Below, in pieces: positions 57,729-64,000 of a stretch of 64,000 bases of DNA (positions within the stretch are counted from its first letter, which is position 1; each line of letters starts with the position of its first letter). Location of the stretch: contig NZ_JAUSQU010000001.1 of assembly GCF_030811455.1 (NCBI RefSeq), positions 9,548,001 through 9,612,000 on the forward strand, read 5' to 3'. The translations under genes and the position numbers were made by a program. Origin of the DNA: Streptosporangium lutulentum. GTDB taxonomy: Bacteria; Actinomycetota; Actinomycetes; Streptosporangiales; Streptosporangiaceae. Below the pieces are notes generated by a model. The model was not told where the DNA came from, made no database searches, and was given only the letters and a program-made list of their open reading frames with translations.

Positions 57729-59189
57729 ATGACGCTTATGGACGCCAAGGCCTGGACCGGACAGATCTTCAGCGACGGCTGGACCACCTCGCGGACGGGG
57801 GACGCGGCCGTCGTCGAGCCCGCCACCGGCGCGGAGCTCGGCCGGATCGGCATCGCCGGGCCCGAGGACGTGGCGTCGGCGGCGGTGCGGGCCGTGCGGG
57901 CACAGCGGGAGTGGGCGGCGGCCTCGTTCGAGGACCGGGCCGCCGTGCTGCGGCGGGCGGGGAGGTTGTTCGAGGAACACGCGGCGGAGATCGATGACTG
58001 GGTCGTTCGTGAGACCGGAGCGGTCCGTCCCAAGGCGGAGCTCGAGACTCATATAGCCGCACAGGAGTGCTACGAGGCCGCGGCGCTGGTCTCCCAGCCG
58101 CTGGGAGAGATCCTGCCGACCGTCAAGAAGCGGCTCAGCATGGCCCGTCGTGTTCCCGCGGGGGTCGTGGGAGTGATCTCGCCGTTCAACTTCCCGCTGA
58201 TCCTCTCCATCCGCTCGGTCGCCCCGGCGCTCGCGCTGGGCAACGCGGTGATCCTCAAGCCCGACCCGCGCACCGCCGTCTCCGGCGGCGTCTCGATCGC
58301 CCGTGTCTTCGAGGAGGCGGGGCTGCCTCCGGGCCTGCTGCACGTGCTCCCCGGCGGAGCCGAGACCGGGCAGGCACTGGTCGGCGACCCGCTGGTGCGG
58401 GTGATCTCCTTCACCGGCTCGACCGCCGCCGGCCGGGCGGTGGGGGAGGCGTGCGGTCGTCTGCTCAAGCGGGCGCACCTGGAGCTCGGCGGCAACAGCG
58501 CGCTGATCGTGCTGGACGACGTCGACCTGGATCTCGCGGTCTCGGCGGGAGCCTGGGGCTCGTTCCTGCACCAGGGGCAGATCTGCATGACGACGGGCCG
58601 GCACCTGGTGCACGCCTCGATCATGGAGGAGTATGTCGCCCGGCTCGCGGAGAAGGCCGACCACCTGCCGGTCGGCGACCCGATGGGCGGGCAGGTCGCG
58701 CTCGGCCCCCTGATCGACGCCGGTCAGCGGGACAAGGTCCACGGCCTCGTCACCGCGAGTGTCGAAGCCGGGGCGCGGCTCGCCGCGGGTGGCACCTACG
58801 AGGGGTTGTTCTACCGGCCCACGGTGCTGGCCGACCTTCCCGCGGGCGCTCCCGCCTACACCCAGGAGGTGTTCGGCCCGGTGGCCCCGGTCATGCCGTT
58901 CTCCACGGTCGAGGAGGCCGCCGCGCTGGCGTCCGACAGCGAGTACGGACTGTCCCTGGGCGTACTCACCCGTGACGTGATGAAGGGTCTCGCGCTGTCC
59001 GACCTCATCCCCACCGGGATCGTCCACATCAACGACCAAACCGTGGACGACGAGGCGACAGCTCCGTTCGGCGGGGTGGGAGCGTCGGGCACCGGATCTC
59101 GCTTCGGCGGGGGCCAGGCCAACATCGAGGCCTTCACCGAGACCCGGTGGGTGACGATGCAGGGAGACATCGCGAGATATCCCTTCTGA
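57729..59189 (+). CDS. Aldehyde dehydrogenase, benzaldehyde/vanillin-type
   Basis: 486-residue NAD(P)-dependent dehydrogenase. The catalytic cysteine is C286 in GQICM and the general base E252 in LELGGNSALI. The cofactor site is ISPFNFPL, KPDP and FTGSTAAGR. The N-terminal ALDH segment and the C-terminal ending (FGGVGASGTGSRFGGGQANIEAFTE) match benzaldehyde and vanillin dehydrogenases. It should oxidise aromatic aldehydes to benzoates that feed protocatechuate. GAGGAG precedes ATG 57729. It is followed by an MFS carrier, and is divergent from the pca operon. Confidence 0.9.
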   Translation: MTLMDAKAWTGQIFSDGWTTSRTGDAAVVEPATGAELGRIGIAGPEDVASAAVRAVRAQREWAAASFEDRAAVLRRAGRLFEEHAAEIDDWVVRETGAVRPKAELETHIAAQECYEAAALVSQPLGEILPTVKKRLSMARRVPAGVVGVISPFNFPLILSIRSVAPALALGNAVILKPDPRTAVSGGVSIARVFEEAGLPPGLLHVLPGGAETGQALVGDPLVRVISFTGSTAAGRAVGEACGRLLKRAHLELGGNSALIVLDDVDLDLAVSAGAWGSFLHQGQICMTTGRHLVHASIMEEYVARLAEKADHLPVGDPMGGQVALGPLIDAGQRDKVHGLVTASVEAGARLAAGGTYEGLFYRPTVLADLPAGAPAYTQEVFGPVAPVMPFSTVEEAAALASDSEYGLSLGVLTRDVMKGLALSDLIPTGIVHINDQTVDDEATAPFGGVGASGTGSRFGGGQANIEAFTETRWVTMQGDIARYPF

Positions 59190-59191
59190 TC

Positions 59192-59210
59192 CCCGCCCGG
59201 GGAGGGCGGG
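59192..59210 (+). terminator. Short hairpin after the aldehyde dehydrogenase
   Basis: CCCGCCC and GGGCGGG form a 7-bp stem around GGGGA directly after the stop codon. Weak as a terminator without a U-run; it could also stabilise the mRNA end. Confidence 0.45.
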
Positions 59211-59241
59211 AGGGGCTGAGGGGGCGTGAGAAGGTTGGGCA

Positions 59242-60477
59242 ATGTCTGAGCGAAAAGTCAGGATGTCGTGGGCCCTGCTGATCGTGGGGCTCGTGATCGC
59301 ATCGCTCAACCTGAGACCGGCTCTGGCCGGGGTGTCCCCGGTGCTCGACGAGATCATGGGAGATCTCGGGCTGAGCGCGGCGGGCGGCGGGGCGATCACC
59401 ACGGTCATGGTGATCTGCCTGGGCGTGCTGGGTCCTCTCGCCCCGCTCCTTGCCCGCAGGTTCGGCCTGGATCGCACGCTCATGGCCGGGCTGCTGATCC
59501 TGGCCGCCGGGGTGGTCCTGCGCAGCGCGGGCAGCGTCCCCGCGCTCTACGTGGGCGCGGCGGTCAGCGGTACGGCGATCGGCATCATGAACGTGGCGAT
59601 GCCCGGCGTCGTCAAGCAGCACTTCCCCTCCCGGATCGGCCTGTTCACCTCTGTTTACGTCTCCGGCCTCGTGCTCGGCGCCGCCGCCATGTCCGGGCTG
59701 GCGGTGCCGTTGGAGCGTGCCACCGGCTACGGCTGGCGCGAGGTGACCGCGATGGCCGCGATCCCGGCCGTCCTGGCGGCCGTGCTCTGGCTGCCGCAGG
59801 CGCTGCGGCGCCCCGTGGCGCGGAGCGTGGCGCCCAGGCCGTTCCGCGTACTGCTGCGCAGCCGGGTGACCTGGTTCGTCACCTCCTACATGGGCCTGCA
59901 GTCGCTGACCTTCTACATCATGCTGGCCTGGGTGCCGACGATCTTCCAGGACGCCGGGCTCCCCGCCGACCAGGCGGGATACATGCTCGGGCTGACGCAC
60001 CTGGCGCAGGTGGCCGCCACGCTCACGGTCCCGGTCCTCGCGGGAAGGGCGCGGTCGCAGGTGCCGCACGTGACGGTCGCGACCCTGCTCACCATCGCCG
60101 GATACGTGGGCCTCCTGCTCGCCCCGGCCGCCGCCCCCTGGCTGTGGATGGTCATTCTGGGCCTGGGCCAGGGCGCCGCGATCGCGCTGGCCCTGCTGAT
60201 CATCACGCTCCGGGCGCCCGATCCCACCTCGGTCACCGCGCTGTCGGCCGTCGCCCAGTCCGTCGGATACACGCTGGCTGCGCTGGGCCCGCTCCTGATC
60301 GGGGTGCTCTACCAGAGCTCGGGCGGCTGGACGCTGCCGCTGCTGGTCGGGCTGGGCGTGTGCGTGCTCCAGCTGCCCGCCGGGTATCTGGCCGGCCGTC
60401 CGATGCCCCCCGTGGAGGAGGAAAAGGCCGGTCCCGTGGGACAGCGCATGGATGAGACCCCTGCCCGGCACCTCTGA
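59242..60477 (+). CDS. MFS transporter, CynX/NimT-like
   Basis: 411-residue transporter with about 12 helices. The N-terminal LIVGLVIASLNLRPALAGVSPVLDEI is the CynX/NimT family signature (cyanate, 2-nitroimidazole and related organic anions). GIMNVAMPGVVKQHFPSRIGL is another landmark. In this place, behind an aromatic aldehyde dehydrogenase and beside pca genes, uptake of an aromatic acid or aldehyde is a reasonable guess. A gap of 52 bp makes co-transcription with the dehydrogenase possible. The C-terminal 25 residues form a charged tail. Confidence 0.88.
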   Translation: MSERKVRMSWALLIVGLVIASLNLRPALAGVSPVLDEIMGDLGLSAAGGGAITTVMVICLGVLGPLAPLLARRFGLDRTLMAGLLILAAGVVLRSAGSVPALYVGAAVSGTAIGIMNVAMPGVVKQHFPSRIGLFTSVYVSGLVLGAAAMSGLAVPLERATGYGWREVTAMAAIPAVLAAVLWLPQALRRPVARSVAPRPFRVLLRSRVTWFVTSYMGLQSLTFYIMLAWVPTIFQDAGLPADQAGYMLGLTHLAQVAATLTVPVLAGRARSQVPHVTVATLLTIAGYVGLLLAPAAAPWLWMVILGLGQGAAIALALLIITLRAPDPTSVTALSAVAQSVGYTLAALGPLLIGVLYQSSGGWTLPLLVGLGVCVLQLPAGYLAGRPMPPVEEEKAGPVGQRMDETPARHL

Positions 60478-60638
60478 GAACGGATACGCGCCGCTACTCG
60501 GCGGACGTGGCCCGCTGCGGGTCTCTCCCGGCGTAGGCTACGGTCACGGCGTGATCGATCTTTGTTCACCGCGGCCGGCCGGGGAGGACCCGTGGCGCAC
60601 AACAGCACGTTCCCGTCCTCGATCTTCGGTTTCGCGCC

Positions 60639-60914
60639 ATGAGCGAGAAGAAGGAGAGAGACGACCCCAGCGACTTCGGGGGGATCGGTTTCGTCGGCAT
60701 GGCCTTCACCCTGGCCGTCGTGGCGCTGGGACGCCCCTGGGAGACGCTCAAGGAACTCTTCGGGCTGGTTCGTCGCCTGGGTCGCCGGGTGCTCAGACTC
60801 GTACTGGTCCCCTTCCGGCTGGCCGCCTTGATCGTGTGGTCGCGACGGTCGGACCGGCGCCCCAGCTTCGAGGACTACCTGCACGGCGGCGGCGAGGACA
60901 GGGATCCCTCGTGA
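60639..60914 (+). CDS. Small hypothetical protein with one amphipathic/membrane segment
   Basis: 91-residue protein. An acidic start (SEKKERDDPSDFGG) leads to a hydrophobic stretch (GFVGMAFTLAVVALG), then a strongly basic amphipathic helix (VRRLGRRVLRLVLVPFRLAALIVW), then an acidic tail. It probably lies on the inner membrane face. I do not recognise a family. Codon use is normal for the window, which supports a real gene. No partner is evident. Confidence 0.62.
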   Translation: MSEKKERDDPSDFGGIGFVGMAFTLAVVALGRPWETLKELFGLVRRLGRRVLRLVLVPFRLAALIVWSRRSDRRPSFEDYLHGGGEDRDPS

Positions 60915-61294
60915 CCGGACGGTGCCTCACCGGGTGCCGCCGGGTACGGCCTGCCGTCAACGAGGCGGCCACCAAGCGCACGCGATCACCTCGCGCACGG
61001 TCAGGGGTTTCTCGCCGCTGACCGAACGGACACGACGGAACCGGCGTGGGAGACCGGCGCCATCCGGTTCCAGCCCCGGCGTCCAGGCCGGATCCGCTTC
61101 CCGCGGCCGTCCTGCGCATCGGGAGAATCGATCACGACGGCCGAGATGAAATGTCGGTATTTAGTGGTATTTGATAACTTTTAGTAGCTAAGGGTGCTTT
61201 GTGGAGATAAACGTCTCTTTGGTAGTGCTGGAATAGCGCCTTTTTCTGGAATGACGTTTCCGGACACCTGGGCGTGCGATGCCCGTCGCGTACC
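60915..61294. other. Gene-free interval with an AT-rich island
   Basis: No gene is supported. The first 220 bases are ordinary GC-rich spacer. From about 61140 to 61260 the base composition drops sharply (GTATTTAGTGGTATTTGATA, TTTTAGTAGC), which is unusual for this genome. Such islands often mark regulatory or promoter regions or relics of transferred DNA. Confidence 0.6.
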
Positions 61295-61327
61295 GGGCAC
61301 CTGACGGTCACCTGAGGCTCCTACGGT
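61295..61327 (+). promoter_or_regulatory. PHO-box-like direct repeat and -10 of the phosphodiesterase gene
   Basis: GGGCACCTGAC and GGTCACCTGAG are adjacent 11-bp repeats (61295-61316), matching the known actinomycete PhoP unit G(G/T)TCAYYYR(G/C). TACGGT, a -10-like hexamer, follows at 61322-61327, and ATG comes 8 bases later. The mRNA would be almost leaderless. The repeats lie where the -35 would be, as in PhoP-activated promoters. Confidence 0.7.
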
Positions 61328-61334
61328 CCCTGAC

Positions 61335-62432
61335 ATGATCCGTAAGTTTCTGAGTGTGGCGGTGGCCGTCCTCGCGACCGGCACCGTCGCCGTTGTGCTG
61401 CAACAGCCCGAAGCCGCGACGGCCGAGCGCCGGGCCTCCGAGCCCATCGTGGTCGGTCACCGGGGCGCCAGCGCCCACCGGCCCGAGCACACGCTGCTCT
61501 CCTACGAGGCGGCGATCGCGCTCGGCGCCGACTACATCGAGCCCGACCTGGTCTCGACCAAGGACCACATCCTGGTCGCCAGGCACGAGAACGAGATCTC
61601 CGGTACCACCGACGTCGAGAACCACACCGAGTTCGCGGCCCGCCGTACCACCAAGACCATCGACGGGCTCGCGATCACCGGCTGGTTCACCGAGGACTTC
61701 ACCCTCGCCGAGCTGAGGACGCTCAGGGCCGAGGAGCGCATCCCGGATCTGCGCCCGGACAACGCCGTCTTCAACGGCCTCGCCCAGATCCCGACCTTCG
61801 AGGAGGTCGTCCAGCTCGCCCGGCGGAGCGGCGTCGGGGTCTACCCCGAGACCAAGCACCCGAGCTACTTCGACTCCATCGGGCTCTCTCTGGAGGAGCC
61901 CCTGCTGGAGGTGCTCCGCAAGAACGGCTGGAGCAAGCCGAACGACCCGGTCTTCATCCAGTCGTTCGAGAGCGGCAACCTGCGCGCGCTCAGCAAGAAG
62001 ACCCGCCTGCCGCTGATGCAGCTGATCAACGCCACCGGCGCGCCGTACGACTGGGCGGCGGCCGGGGACCCCCGCACCTACGACACCATGGTCACCCGCG
62101 ACGGGCTGCGCGACGTGGCGAGCTACGCGTACGGCATCGGCGTCGACACCAAGCGGCTCGTGCCCGTCGGCCCCGACGGCCGCACCCTGGCGCCCACCAC
62201 GCTCGTCAAGGACGCACACCGGGCCGGTCTGAAGGTCCACACCTGGACCGTCAGGAACGAGAACTCCCAGCTCCCGGTGGACTTCCGGCTCGGCAACCCG
62301 GCCAATCCCGCCTTCGCCCGTGCCACGGGCAACGTGATGGGCTGGCTGGAGAAGCTCTACGGGCTCGGCCTGGACGGCGTCTTCGCCGACGACCCGGGCA
62401 TGGCCAATGCGGTCAGGGAGCGGGTCTTCTAG
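61335..62432 (+). CDS. Secreted glycerophosphodiester phosphodiesterase
   Basis: 365-residue enzyme that hydrolyses deacylated phospholipid or teichoic-acid glycerophosphodiesters to glycerol-3-phosphate and an alcohol. A signal peptide (FLSVAVAVLATGTVAVVL, cleavage near ATAE) is followed by a GDPD TIM barrel. The catalytic/metal residues are HRGASAHRPEHT, ADYIEPDLV and ETKHP. An insertion (about 140-160) carries DLRPDNAVF. A PHO box-like repeat and -10 lie directly upstream, so it is probably switched on by phosphate starvation, as known for GlpQ-type enzymes in Streptomyces. Confidence 0.93.
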   Translation: MIRKFLSVAVAVLATGTVAVVLQQPEAATAERRASEPIVVGHRGASAHRPEHTLLSYEAAIALGADYIEPDLVSTKDHILVARHENEISGTTDVENHTEFAARRTTKTIDGLAITGWFTEDFTLAELRTLRAEERIPDLRPDNAVFNGLAQIPTFEEVVQLARRSGVGVYPETKHPSYFDSIGLSLEEPLLEVLRKNGWSKPNDPVFIQSFESGNLRALSKKTRLPLMQLINATGAPYDWAAAGDPRTYDTMVTRDGLRDVASYAYGIGVDTKRLVPVGPDGRTLAPTTLVKDAHRAGLKVHTWTVRNENSQLPVDFRLGNPANPAFARATGNVMGWLEKLYGLGLDGVFADDPGMANAVRERVF

Positions 62433-62442
62433 GTTTCCGCCG

Positions 62443-62486
62443 ACGGCTCAGGACCCTGGGAGGGGCGTCCCGGGGTCCTGAGCCGT
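62443..62486. terminator. Strong bidirectional terminator
   Basis: ACGGCTCAGGACCC and GGGTCCTGAGCCGT form a perfect 14-bp stem; an inner GGGA/TCCC pair extends it. It stands between the stops of the phosphodiesterase (rightward) and the MerR-type gene (leftward). Confidence 0.8.
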
Positions 62487-62515
62487 TGTCCGGGCGGCGC
62501 CGAGGCCGGCCGCCG

Positions 62516-63139
62516 CTAGGTGTAGAGCCGCTCGCCGACGGTGGCCTGTGCCAGCCGGCGCAGCGCGGCGATCAGGGTGTCGCCCACCGAGGTGCCGATG
62601 ACCACGATCTCCACCGCGCGCTCGCGGTCGTTCACGTCGCCGATCAGGCCCACGTCGATCCGGGCGATCCGCTCGGCGGCCTCGGCGTAGTCGTCCAGGA
62701 CGTCGAGCACGTCCTGGCGGCCGACCTCGTCCAGAGTGGCCAGCACGCCGACGGCGGTGCGGTAGGCGGGGTCGCCGGTTCTGATCCGCCAGCCCCGCTC
62801 GGTGAGCAGGTCGTGCAGGCGGCGTTCGGCGCCGTCCTTGTACGGCCCCGGCCGTGGTTCCTTCACCTGGGTCACGGTCTTCTGCGCCGCGGCGAGCAGG
62901 TCGAACGCCTCAAGGTCGGGATCGTCGACCTGCGCGATCAGGTCGCGGATGACCGCGATGGACAGCCCGCCGTACTCGACCAGGGCCCGCACGAGCCTGA
63001 GCCTGCGCACGTGCTCCCCGGTGTAGTCGGCCTGGTTCCGGCCGGTCGGCTGGCCGGGCGCGACGAGGCCCTCCCGTATGTAGTACTTGATCGTCGGGAC
63101 CGGGACGCCCGTCGTCTCGCTCAACTCCGCCATTCGCAC
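62516..63139 (-). CDS. MerR-family transcriptional regulator
   Basis: 207-residue regulator. The winged helix is AELSETTGVPVPTIKYYIREGLV with the MerR arginine segment. The long C-terminal part (AAQKTVTQVKEPRPGPYKDGAERRLHDLLTERG) is of the TipA-like or actinomycete MerR-type effector domains that precede membrane-protein genes. It is divergent from a membrane protein gene across 87 bp with a 9-bp inverted repeat. Start is GTG 63139; ATG 63133 is possible. Confidence 0.9.
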   Translation of the reverse strand: MRMAELSETTGVPVPTIKYYIREGLVAPGQPTGRNQADYTGEHVRRLRLVRALVEYGGLSIAVIRDLIAQVDDPDLEAFDLLAAAQKTVTQVKEPRPGPYKDGAERRLHDLLTERGWRIRTGDPAYRTAVGVLATLDEVGRQDVLDVLDDYAEAAERIARIDVGLIGDVNDRERAVEIVVIGTSVGDTLIAALRRLAQATVGERLYT

Positions 63140-63163
63140 GCTTCAGATCCCCTCTTGTCCTGT

Positions 63164-63206
63164 GCGGATAGTTTAGCTATAGATATTGGTAAGTAGCACT
63201 ATCCGC
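63164..63206. promoter_or_regulatory. Long-spaced inverted repeat in the MerR/membrane-protein promoter region
   Basis: GCGGATAGT (63164-63172) and ACTATCCGC (63198-63206) are perfectly complementary around a 25-bp AT-rich core containing TAGCTATAGATATTGG. A further TATCCGC follows. The core has -10-like hexamers for both directions. Candidate MerR operator. Confidence 0.68.
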
Positions 63207-63226
63207 TATCCGCGCCGGAGGCCCCC

Positions 63227-64000
63227 ATGCTGCGATGGCACCGCCCCCTCCTGTTCCTCTCCGCCGTCATGGCGGCGCTCGCCCTCGTCTTCCTGATCCT
63301 CGTCTTCGTGGACGGCCGCACGCTCGACGGCCTCCCGATCTGGATCAAGCCCATGAAGTTCGCGATCTCCTTCGCCCTCTACTCGTTCACCTGGGCCTGG
63401 TTGCTCTCGCTCCGCCGCCGGGCCGGGCGGGTGAGCCGGTGGGCGGGGGCCGCCCTGGTCGTGGCCGCGTTCGTCGAGGTGGCCCTCATCACCTTCCAGG
63501 CCGCCAGGGGCCGCCACAGCCACTTCAACGAGGTGACCTCCCTCGACGGGTCGATCTGGACCGCCATGGGCGTCACGATCGGGGTGCTCATGCTCGCCAA
63601 CCTGGTCGCCGCGGTCTTCGTGATCGTCGACCGCCGGGCCGACCGCGTGAGCGCCTGGGCGGTACGGCTCGGCATCGTCATCTCCACGCTCGGCATCGCC
63701 TCCGGAGGCCTGATGGTGACCGGGGTGCCCGGGCAGACCTGGGCCGAGGACTTCGCCGGCGCCCACAGCGTGGGCGTGGCCGACGGCGGCCCGGGGCTGC
63801 CCGTGGTGGGCTGGAGCACCGTCGGCGGCGACCTGCGCGTACCGCACTTCGTGGGCATGCACGCCCTGCAGTCGCTGCCCCTGCTCGCGCTGCTGCTCGC
63901 GGCCCTGTCCGTGCGTTTCGCGGTCCTGCGCCACGAGGAGGTGCGGCTGCGCCTCATGCTGATCGCCGGCGGCGCCTACGGCTGCCTGTTCCTCCTGCTG
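63227..64000 (+). CDS. Polytopic membrane protein, 3' end outside window
   Basis: The frame opens at ATG 63227 (MLRWHRPLLFLSAVMAALAL) and has no stop to the window end, giving at least 258 codons. Five or six hydrophobic helices are visible (AALALVFLILVFVDG, AALVVAAFVEVALITF, IGVLMLANLVAAVFVIVD, LGIVISTLGIASGGLMV, LLALLLAALSVRFAVL). No catalytic motif is seen. The paired divergent MerR suggests inducible expression; similar MerR-membrane pairs occur in actinomycetes without known function. Confidence 0.78.
   Translation, partial: MLRWHRPLLFLSAVMAALALVFLILVFVDGRTLDGLPIWIKPMKFAISFALYSFTWAWLLSLRRRAGRVSRWAGAALVVAAFVEVALITFQAARGRHSHFNEVTSLDGSIWTAMGVTIGVLMLANLVAAVFVIVDRRADRVSAWAVRLGIVISTLGIASGGLMVTGVPGQTWAEDFAGAHSVGVADGGPGLPVVGWSTVGGDLRVPHFVGMHALQSLPLLALLLAALSVRFAVLRHEEVRLRLMLIAGGAYGCLFLLL

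Noticed and set aside
57520..57732. 70-codon frame ending in an ATGA overlap with the aldehyde dehydrogenase
   Set aside because: Its ATG-like start overlaps the consensus TTGACA promoter, and a shorter version has no good ribosome site or recognisable sequence. Kept only as a note in the promoter entry.

Overview
The window is high-GC DNA with strong third-position GC bias, GTG and TTG starts, many 4-base ATGA/GTGA gene overlaps and a typical actinomycete gene content: a P450 with its ferredoxin, an Erm rRNA methylase, an AfsR/LuxR-type NTPase regulator, an F420-reductase-like protein, an ECF sigma factor and many TetR/MerR/LacI/IclR regulators. A soil actinomycete, perhaps of the Streptosporangiaceae, is the best guess. 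The genus is an inference, because no rRNA or other phylogenetic marker lies in the window.

Layout. 1-352: truncated S9 peptidase. 625-4670: a compact operon of a 21-residue ORF, an unrecognised protein, a MoxR-type AAA+ ATPase and a vWA protein with an HExxH motif, followed by an MFS exporter and a P-loop NTPase (to 8243). 8455-12766: small leftward genes (lamin-tail protein, SnoaL-like, GNAT, membrane-anchored protein, RlmG-like methylase) with an IS21-type transposase scrap at 9652-9782. 13048-14612: RtcB and a PrfH release-factor homologue that is cut off at its GGQ position. 14613-18070: ABC transporter divergent from a NarL-type two-component system. 18355-25379: two secreted beta-propeller-like proteins, an NmrA-type reductase, an acyltransferase and an SDR. 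25428-28907: an immunity-like protein with a large helical protein. 29102-31426: P450, TetR, SDR remnant and ferredoxin under a likely palindromic operator. 31605-33281: SRPBCC protein, then erm with a WhiB7-like promoter, leader peptide and attenuator. 33451-43152: aldo/keto reductase, GH1 glucosidase with TetR, MerR, a penicillin-binding protein, an ABC exporter and a large LuxR-type regulator. 43153-48807: an orphan region, a broken AMP-binding gene, an ArsR/MFS pair, a DUF4352-like protein and an F420-type oxidoreductase. 48949-50682: ECF sigma factor sandwiched between two O6-alkylguanine transferases. 50784-60477: LacI, then the lower beta-ketoadipate genes (pcaIJ, pcaF, pcaB, pcaC, IclR) divergent from an aromatic aldehyde dehydrogenase and MFS carrier. 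60639-64000: a small protein, a secreted glycerophosphodiesterase behind a PHO-box-like element, and a MerR/membrane-protein pair that runs off the end.

How it works together. The clearest functional units are aromatic catabolism (52-59 kb), antibiotic-inducible ribosome methylation (32-33 kb), alkylation repair (49-50.7 kb) and phosphate scavenging (61-62 kb). RNA repair at 13-14.6 kb seems to have lost its release-factor half. The first 8 kb holds the least explained system. A recurring oddity is short direct duplications placed at or just after stop codons, seen at seven or more places.
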